Below are positions 6,050-11,175 of a stretch of DNA of 11,175 nucleotides, one piece after another. The DNA is taken from assembly GCA_003497135.1 (NCBI GenBank), contig DNKR01000022.1:5056-16230 (forward strand), given 5' to 3'. The notes beneath the pieces are model-generated. The model searched no databases. It saw only the letters and a list, made by a program, of their open reading frames with translations, and had not been told where the DNA came from. Each line of letters opens with the position of its first letter. Within the stretch, counting starts at the first letter, position 1. Source of the stretch: Candidatus Uhrbacteria bacterium. Its GTDB lineage: Bacteria; Patescibacteriota; Patescibacteriia; UBA9934; UBA9568. The position numbers and the translations under genes were made by a program.

Positions 6050-9000
6050 CTAGAACTGCAAACTGAACAGCCCATCTTCAAATCCGCTGATTACCGACTC
6101 AAACGGCAATATCTGCCACCCCTCCCTTCGCGAAGGGAGGGGCCACCCGGCCTCTGAATTTGTTTCAATAAACCGAGATTGAAACATATTAGCAATAAAT
6201 GAATTCCAGTCAACAAAACGCCTGCGGCCGTTTTCGGTAATATAATAAACATCGGGCGAATCAAATGTTTTAACAAGCGCTGCTTTTGGCCAATCTGTTT
6301 TAAGATCATCAGCTTTGATTGAAGCGCCAAACTTGAATTGTGCAAAATAAGTCGGCTCAATGTCAATAATGTTCTGTTTCCAATTAGAACCTCCCAAAAC
6401 CAGCGCAATTTCTTCGCTTTCAATCCAGCGCAAAAGATAAGAACCCGGCTCAACAAAATATACCTTTGGATCGGATTGGATTTTGACCCAAGATGAGCCA
6501 GGACGAGGCAAAATCGGAGCGCCAAGAGAAATATTTGCAATCATAGCATAACTAATGTTTTTTACTGCGCTGAAATTTGTGTACCATGTGAAATAAATTT
6601 GCTCTCCAGGAAACGGATGGCGTTTTGCATCAATGCCAATGTAGTAAACAGTCGTGTCAGTATAAGTTGTCGGGTCGCCGTCATCAGGAATTTTTATAAG
6701 ATCGTCAACAAAATAACCCGCTGGAAAAAGAGCGTTCGCCTGTGCTCGTGTTAGTGTAGATGCTGGTGTTGGAGTTATAATAATTCCTCCACCTCCTCCC
6801 CCACCTCCACCTCCCCCTCCGCCGCCGGCCTCAATTGTAATCGTGAAGTCCTGCCTATCAACAAATTCCCAAGCACCGCCGGTGTCCGTAACACGAATCG
6901 TGAAATCAAACGCGTCAACCACTGTCGGAGTTCCGCTTATTTCGCCTGTGTCCGCGTCCAGTGCCAAGCCATCAGGAAGCGCACCCGCGGTAAGTGTAAA
7001 TTCCAAAGTTCCCTGACTGCCCGATGTATCAACAAAATCACTGTAAGCGCTGTCATCTTCGCCGTCTAATAAAGTATCGTTTGTAATTCGCACCAGTTCA
7101 AAAATCATAACACGACTGTTTATCGCATCATTCACATACAACCGACCGCCTTCAGGCTCAAACAATAGGCCGGCTGGAGAATCAAACCGAGCTTGAGTTA
7201 TGCCAGTATCGGCCGAGTTGTAAAACGGCTGACCAAGCACGGCTACAGCATCTTCGCCATCAGTTATTACTTCAACATCAAATACTATCACGCGCATGCC
7301 ATCAAAATCTGTGACAAAAAGCCGATTATTTTCCACATCAAGTTCAACATTAGTTCCGCTAAACATTAACGACTGCGACGGCCCAGGATCGTTTGAGAAA
7401 AAATCCTCCTGGCCAAGGACTCTTATAGCCGCTTCGTCGCCGTTAACAATCTCGGCAACATCAAACACGAGCACACGCCTATTTGCCTCATCGCCGACAA
7501 ACAGCAATTCGCGAGCTAAATCCAGCTCCAAACCAAACGGCGAATCCATAGAGTACTCATCTGTACCAATAATAGCTTCATCAAAATTATCCTGGCCAAG
7601 GACTCTTATAGCCGCTTCGTCGCCGTTAACAATCTCGGCAACATCAAAAACCGTCACGCGGTGATTATCTACTTCTGAAACATACAAAAGATTCGCGTCC
7701 GAATCATACGCCAAGCCCTGCGGCGCGTTCATACCGATATCTGTTGTTGCGGGATCTGATGAATCAAAATCCGGCTGGCCAAGCACGGCGACCGCGTCCT
7801 CACCGTCCACGATTACATCAACATCAAAAACCAGCACGCGATTGTTACCCTGATCCGTGACAAATAGCCGATTTCCGGCATCATCAAACGCCAAATCAAT
7901 CGGGGCATCCATAGTGCTCGCGGTTGTGCCAATGTCGCCGGAATCAAAAACATCTTGTCCAAGCACTGCATCGGCAACGCGATCCAACAATTGATTGGAT
8001 GCGTCAAGATTAAACACAAGAACGCGGTTGTTGTTATAGTCGGAAACAAACAGCCGATGATCGGTAAAATCCATTTCCACCATTGCCGTAACATCAAAAC
8101 CGCGGTCATTTGGAAAATCAATGCCGTCGCCATTATTCTCAACATTTTGCGTATAAACAGGATTGTCGTCAATATCAAGCTGGCCCAAGAGATCGGATGC
8201 CAAATATGCTGGCTCGGCCGGGATGTCATTGTCCGTAATGTCCACAACAACATCGTCAATCGCAAAGCCATCGTAGTCAACATCTGCGCTAACAGCAGTA
8301 TGCGTGATTGTGCTAACATGAGCGTCCTCAAGCGTAGCGTCGTCAACCGCGGTAACTGTGACAACTTGCGGTGTATCCCAATTGAGCGGAGTAAAAGTCA
8401 ACTCCAGCGCGTCAACCTCCACATCAGCATCCGTCGTAACAGTAATCACGACATCCGCGGCCGGCACGGTTTGCAAAACAATTTCATAAGTATCGGTCGC
8501 GCCACCTTCGGTAACTTGGGTTGATCCTGCTGACTCGGTAACATTCACAGCCGGTGTGTCGTTGTCTAGAATAGTATAGGTGTGAACAAGATTAGCCGGA
8601 GCGCCAAGCTCGGCGCCATCCGTCGCAGTTAATTCAATGATAATGGTTTCATCCGGATCCTCAATAATTACATCATCAATAATTGTAATCGGGATATTGG
8701 CTGTAAGTTCGCCAGCCGGAATCGTGACAGTTTGCGGAAAAGGAAGCGTAAAATCATCAACTTCATCTGCTGTGCCGCCGCTTACAATGTAATCAACCGT
8801 CACATCAAAGCCGGATGCTTCGGACAGCGACACTTCCAAATTGGCGGGCGTCGTGTTTTCGTTGCCGTTTGACAATGCGTTTGAAAATTCAACTGTCACA
8901 GGTCCGAACTGGGCAAAATAAGTTTGTGGCGCGTCATTGCCGACGCTCGTAAATCCACCTCCCGCGTAAACCGTTGATCCATCAACCGCGAGCGCAAGCA

Positions 9001-11098
9001 CGCGACCGTTCATATTCGGATCCCAATCCGTGACTAGCGCTGAAGTTCTATCAATTGCCGCTGCCATTTGACGCACTGTTCCTCCAACACTGCTTAAGTC
9101 CCCGCCCGCGTACACATACGCGTCAGTCAATGCCAAAGCCCGAACACTATTGTTCACATTAGGATTCCATGACATAAGCGGCGTGATATCGCTTGTGTTG
9201 GTGGTCAATTCCGCCAAATGATTTCTGCCGGTCAGCCCTTCCATAACAGTAAAATCCCCGCCGGCGTAAATAGATAATCCATCAGCCGCAAGCGCGAACG
9301 CGCGAATCGCGCCATTGGCACTCGGGTCCCAAGCGAGGACTAAAGGAGGAGCCGGAGGATCCGGAGGAACCGGATCAGTGTCAATCGCGGCGCCGTAGGA
9401 GCGCGCATTTCCGCCAATGGTTGCAAAATCTCCGCCAACAAAAAGCGTCGGGCCGTTAAGTGAAAGCGCGTACACAACAGCCGGATCGGGAACATTCATA
9501 GTCCACGGATCAAGAGCGCCTGTTGCTTTGGTTATTGCACCGAGGTTGGATTTATTTAGAATTGCATCAATAGCAGGAAAATCCCCGCCAACATAAAGAC
9601 GCGTATCATCAACCGCCAAAGCGTAAACCGGCCCTTCAACGACCCTGCCCCAGCCGTCAATGGCATTATCGATATCGGTTTCTGTATCCAGCGCGGCAAT
9701 ATTGTAGCGCGCCGCACCGCCGACATTATCAAAATCACCGCCAACATAAAGCGTTGTGCCTTCAAGCGCCATGGCATAAACCTTCCCAAGGACATCGTCC
9801 ACATCCGGGTCCCAAGTCGTTAATATGCCGTCCGCGTCTATTGCCGCAAGGCGATTACGGGTAATGGCATTAGCACTAGAGAGATCGGTTCCGCCAATGT
9901 AGACCGTGTCGCCGTTAACCGCGATTGTTTCTACGCCTTCATTTGCGTGCGGATTCCAAGCAGTCGCGTCGCCGGTAAAATCACCTGTGGCAATATCCTC
10001 AAGCCGCGCCAGATAGCTTCTTGTTTGACCGCCAATAGTTGTAAATTTTCCGCCAACATAGAGCGCTGTCCCGACAAGATCCATTGATTCAACCCGAGCA
10101 TTCGCGCTCGGATCCCAGTCCGCATCTACTACGCCCGCCGCGTCAACTGTAGCAATGTAATTTCGCGCCACACCGTCAATAGTTGTAAAACTACCGCCCA
10201 CGTAGAGAGTGGTGCCATCGTGTTCCAGAGCCAAAACAACATTGTCCGTGTTCGCGCTCCAGGCGGGAATAGCAAGTCCATCAATCACACTAATCGCAGC
10301 AAGATTATTGCGTGGCGCTCCGCCAATAAGATCAAAATCTCCGCCAACATAAGCCGTAGCTCCGTTAATTTCAATCGCCCTAATGTCGGCTGTGTCAGGA
10401 TCGGGGTCCCAAGGGGATGCAAGCCCGGCAACGGTATCAAGCGCGGCCAGACCGTTGCGTGGTACTGCAGTAATTGCAGAAAAAGTCCCGCCCACATATA
10501 CGAACGCTCCACTCACCTCAATATCATTTACTTCGCCGTCAGCATTCGGATCCCAACCTGTTATCTGCCCTGTCGCAACATCGTAAGCCGCAAGATGATT
10601 GCGTACAGTACCATCAACTACAGTGAATGATCCGCCCACATAAAGCGTGTTGCCGTCATCGGAGAGCGCGAGCGCTTTCACAGGTTGGTTCGGCTCATCC
10701 CAGCCAGCCTCAAGCGCGCCTTCAAATGTAATGTGCGCGAGGTAGTTTTGCGCCACACCGGCGACACTGGTGAATGCTCCGCCCATGTACCAGCCGCCAA
10801 GGCCATCGGGAATAATCGCAAGGGTCGGTCCCATGAATGAAATGTGCGGCGATACTACTAAACTCGTTGACGCTTTCACGGGAATAGCACTGCCGTGCGC
10901 CGCGCCAATTTCAGTAAAGTCCCCGCCAAGGTAAGTAATGCCGGTCGCGTCATCGTGGATAATCGACCGAACTTTATCGTTGACCACATATTGGCCAGTG
11001 TCCGGGTCGCTGGGTTGAGCTAAAACAGAAGGATAAGACGAAACAAAAATCAAAGAAATTACAAGAATTGCCAATATTGCAAAAAATGCGTTTTTCAT
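6050..11098 (-). CDS. Giant secreted multi-propeller protein: 14 Delta-60 repeats, Calx-beta, NHL, Ig-like and C-terminal CPR module
   Basis: This 1682-residue protein has a signal peptide at 1-28 (cleavage near VLAQ). Residues about 42-733 contain 14 repeats of about 50 residues, with the pattern V-x-A-L-x3-G-x-T-x-Y-V-G-G-D-F-T-x-I-G-G then R-N-x-L-A-A-I-D and W-D-P-N, matching Delta-60-type propeller repeats; fourteen could make two seven-bladed propellers. Residues 734-847 are a Calx-beta domain (ends TILDND), and about 848-960 a second, diverged one (ends ITDND). About 985-1330 are NHL-type blades (DxxNNRVLVFD, AVLGQxxF) of about 60 residues. About 1348-1424 are an Ig-like domain (LPDGLALDADTGEISGTP). 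Gly1425-1438 form a 14-glycine linker. About 1465-1682 are the module shared with the 937-residue protein (VYYIGIDAKRHPFPGEQIYF, RPG, LRWI, DVYYITENGRRRF). No membrane anchor follows, so the last module may attach the protein to the cell (inference). The ATG at 11098 directly follows a strong extended -10 promoter. An adhesin or extracellular binding role is likely; the ligand is unknown. Confidence 0.93.
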   Translation of the reverse strand: MKNAFFAILAILVISLIFVSSYPSVLAQPSDPDTGQYVVNDKVRSIIHDDATGITYLGGDFTEIGAAHGSAIPVKASTSLVVSPHISFMGPTLAIIPDGLGGWYMGGAFTSVAGVAQNYLAHITFEGALEAGWDEPNQPVKALALSDDGNTLYVGGSFTVVDGTVRNHLAAYDVATGQITGWDPNADGEVNDIEVSGAFVYVGGTFSAITAVPRNGLAALDTVAGLASPWDPDPDTADIRAIEINGATAYVGGDFDLIGGAPRNNLAAISVIDGLAIPAWSANTDNVVLALEHDGTTLYVGGSFTTIDGVARNYIATVDAAGVVDADWDPSANARVESMDLVGTALYVGGKFTTIGGQTRSYLARLEDIATGDFTGDATAWNPHANEGVETIAVNGDTVYIGGTDLSSANAITRNRLAAIDADGILTTWDPDVDDVLGKVYAMALEGTTLYVGGDFDNVGGAARYNIAALDTETDIDNAIDGWGRVVEGPVYALAVDDTRLYVGGDFPAIDAILNKSNLGAITKATGALDPWTMNVPDPAVVYALSLNGPTLFVGGDFATIGGNARSYGAAIDTDPVPPDPPAPPLVLAWDPSANGAIRAFALAADGLSIYAGGDFTVMEGLTGRNHLAELTTNTSDITPLMSWNPNVNNSVRALALTDAYVYAGGDLSSVGGTVRQMAAAIDRTSALVTDWDPNMNGRVLALAVDGSTVYAGGGFTSVGNDAPQTYFAQFGPVTVEFSNALSNGNENTTPANLEVSLSEASGFDVTVDYIVSGGTADEVDDFTLPFPQTVTIPAGELTANIPITIIDDVIIEDPDETIIIELTATDGAELGAPANLVHTYTILDNDTPAVNVTESAGSTQVTEGGATDTYEIVLQTVPAADVVITVTTDADVEVDALELTFTPLNWDTPQVVTVTAVDDATLEDAHVSTITHTAVSADVDYDGFAIDDVVVDITDNDIPAEPAYLASDLLGQLDIDDNPVYTQNVENNGDGIDFPNDRGFDVTAMVEMDFTDHRLFVSDYNNNRVLVFNLDASNQLLDRVADAVLGQDVFDSGDIGTTASTMDAPIDLAFDDAGNRLFVTDQGNNRVLVFDVDVIVDGEDAVAVLGQPDFDSSDPATTDIGMNAPQGLAYDSDANLLYVSEVDNHRVTVFDVAEIVNGDEAAIRVLGQDNFDEAIIGTDEYSMDSPFGLELDLARELLFVGDEANRRVLVFDVAEIVNGDEAAIRVLGQEDFFSNDPGPSQSLMFSGTNVELDVENNRLFVTDFDGMRVIVFDVEVITDGEDAVAVLGQPFYNSADTGITQARFDSPAGLLFEPEGGRLYVNDAINSRVMIFELVRITNDTLLDGEDDSAYSDFVDTSGSQGTLEFTLTAGALPDGLALDADTGEISGTPTVVDAFDFTIRVTDTGGAWEFVDRQDFTITIEAGGGGGGGGGGGGGGIIITPTPASTLTRAQANALFPAGYFVDDLIKIPDDGDPTTYTDTTVYYIGIDAKRHPFPGEQIYFTWYTNFSAVKNISYAMIANISLGAPILPRPGSSWVKIQSDPKVYFVEPGSYLLRWIESEEIALVLGGSNWKQNIIDIEPTYFAQFKFGASIKADDLKTDWPKAALVKTFDSPDVYYITENGRRRFVDWNSFIANMFQSRFIETNSEAGWPLPSRREGWQILPFESVISGFEDGLFSLQF
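6115..6148. repeat. Perfect 24-bp palindrome, flanked by 7-bp direct repeats, in frame in the large surface gene
   Basis: The palindrome is 6119-6142: half-site CCCCTCCCTTCG followed by its exact reverse complement. GCCACCC occurs at 6115-6121 and again at 6142-6148, 27 bp apart. It encodes residues 1653-1660 (PLPSRREG), and with the flanks GW-PLPSRREG-W. The paralogous module in the 937-residue protein has no counterpart to these 9-10 residues, so this looks like an inserted palindromic element that kept the frame. Confidence 0.88.
6785..6826 (-). repeat. Polyglycine linker tract (14 codons)
   Basis: Fourteen consecutive glycine codons, using GGA, GGT, GGG and GGC, encode residues 1425-1438 of the large surface protein. 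The tract separates the Ig-like domain from the C-terminal CPR module and probably acts as a flexible hinge. The mixed codons mean it is not a simple trinucleotide run, though the purine-rich strand may be prone to slippage. Confidence 0.9.
7407..7648 (-). repeat. Two identical 59-bp direct repeats in adjacent NHL blades
   Basis: Positions 7407-7465 and 7590-7648 are identical over 59 bp, at a distance of 183 bp, exactly 61 codons. Both encode FDVAEIVNGDEAAIRVLGQ at the end of one NHL blade and the start of the next. Neighbouring blades are clearly diverged, so this pair reflects a recent blade duplication or local gene conversion. Confidence 0.9.
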
Positions 11099-11108
11099 AG
11101 CTGATTAT

Positions 11109-11137
11109 ATTATAGCATAATTTGTGGCAAGTGTAAG
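11109..11137 (-). promoter_or_regulatory. Promoter of the 1682-residue surface protein gene
   Basis: On the minus strand CTTACA (11137-11132) and TATAAT (11114-11109) are 17 nt apart, and TGC directly before TATAAT gives an extended -10 element. The -10 box ends 10 nt before ATG 11098. No Shine-Dalgarno lies in between (ATAATCAGCT), so the mRNA would have a leader of only a few bases. A second overlapping TATAAT at 11109-11104 is possible but too close to the ATG for a normal start. Confidence 0.6.
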
Positions 11138-11175
11138 GAGTATTTTGTTCTCATCCGTCATCTCGAACCCCTCTT

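Noticed and set aside
7955..8524. Plus-strand open frame of 189 codons inside the large surface gene
   Set aside because: The opposite strand encodes clear Calx-beta and NHL sequence; the plus product is low in recognisable features.
7200..10900. Regular repeats that could be mistaken for a CRISPR array or DNA tandem repeat
   Set aside because: The periodicity (about 150-180 bp) is due to protein repeats that diverge at DNA level; there are no short identical repeats with unique spacers.

Overview
The window looks like an accessory, surface-protein region of a Candidatus Patescibacteria (CPR) genome. The main reason is a module of about 200 residues present in two of the proteins, with motifs such as KRYIFPNEKIYF, RPG and LRWI. 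I associate this module with large secreted proteins of that radiation, but this is recall and not a search. UGA serves as a stop codon (gene at 5266-5940), so the UGA-recoded CPR lineages are unlikely.

Layout: four of the five genes are on the minus strand. Reading in their direction, from the right: (i) 11098-6050, a 1682-residue secreted multidomain protein with 14 Delta-60-type propeller repeats, two Calx-beta-like domains, NHL repeats, an Ig-like domain, a 14-glycine linker and the shared CPR module; (ii) 5940-5266, a membrane-anchored TPR protein; (iii) on the plus strand, 4682-5260, an intact REP-associated tyrosine transposase (RAYT, IS200-like HUH/Y1 family); (iv) 4599-1786, a 937-residue secreted protein with the same CPR module at its N-terminus, followed by beta-rich repeats; (v) 1784-1, a secreted subtilisin-family (S8) protease with FG-GAP/VCBS-like repeats that runs off the window edge. 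Genes iv and v are one nucleotide apart and form a clear operon.

The two large proteins and the protease all carry signal peptides and together look like a cell-surface or secreted adhesion/processing set. The shared module may be the common functional or anchoring element (inference). No cytoplasmic metabolic genes, rRNA, tRNA or CRISPR array are visible.

The most interesting signals are at DNA level. A perfect 24-bp palindrome sits in frame inside the shared module of the 1682-residue protein, and the paralogous module in the 937-residue protein lacks it, which is evidence for a palindromic element inserted into coding sequence. A second perfect palindrome of 32 bp sits in frame in the transposase linker. 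A long REP-like inverted repeat lies between genes i and ii. The likely transcription starts of three genes fall at or within a few bases of ATG, suggesting leaderless mRNAs, whereas the internal operon gene has a good Shine-Dalgarno sequence.
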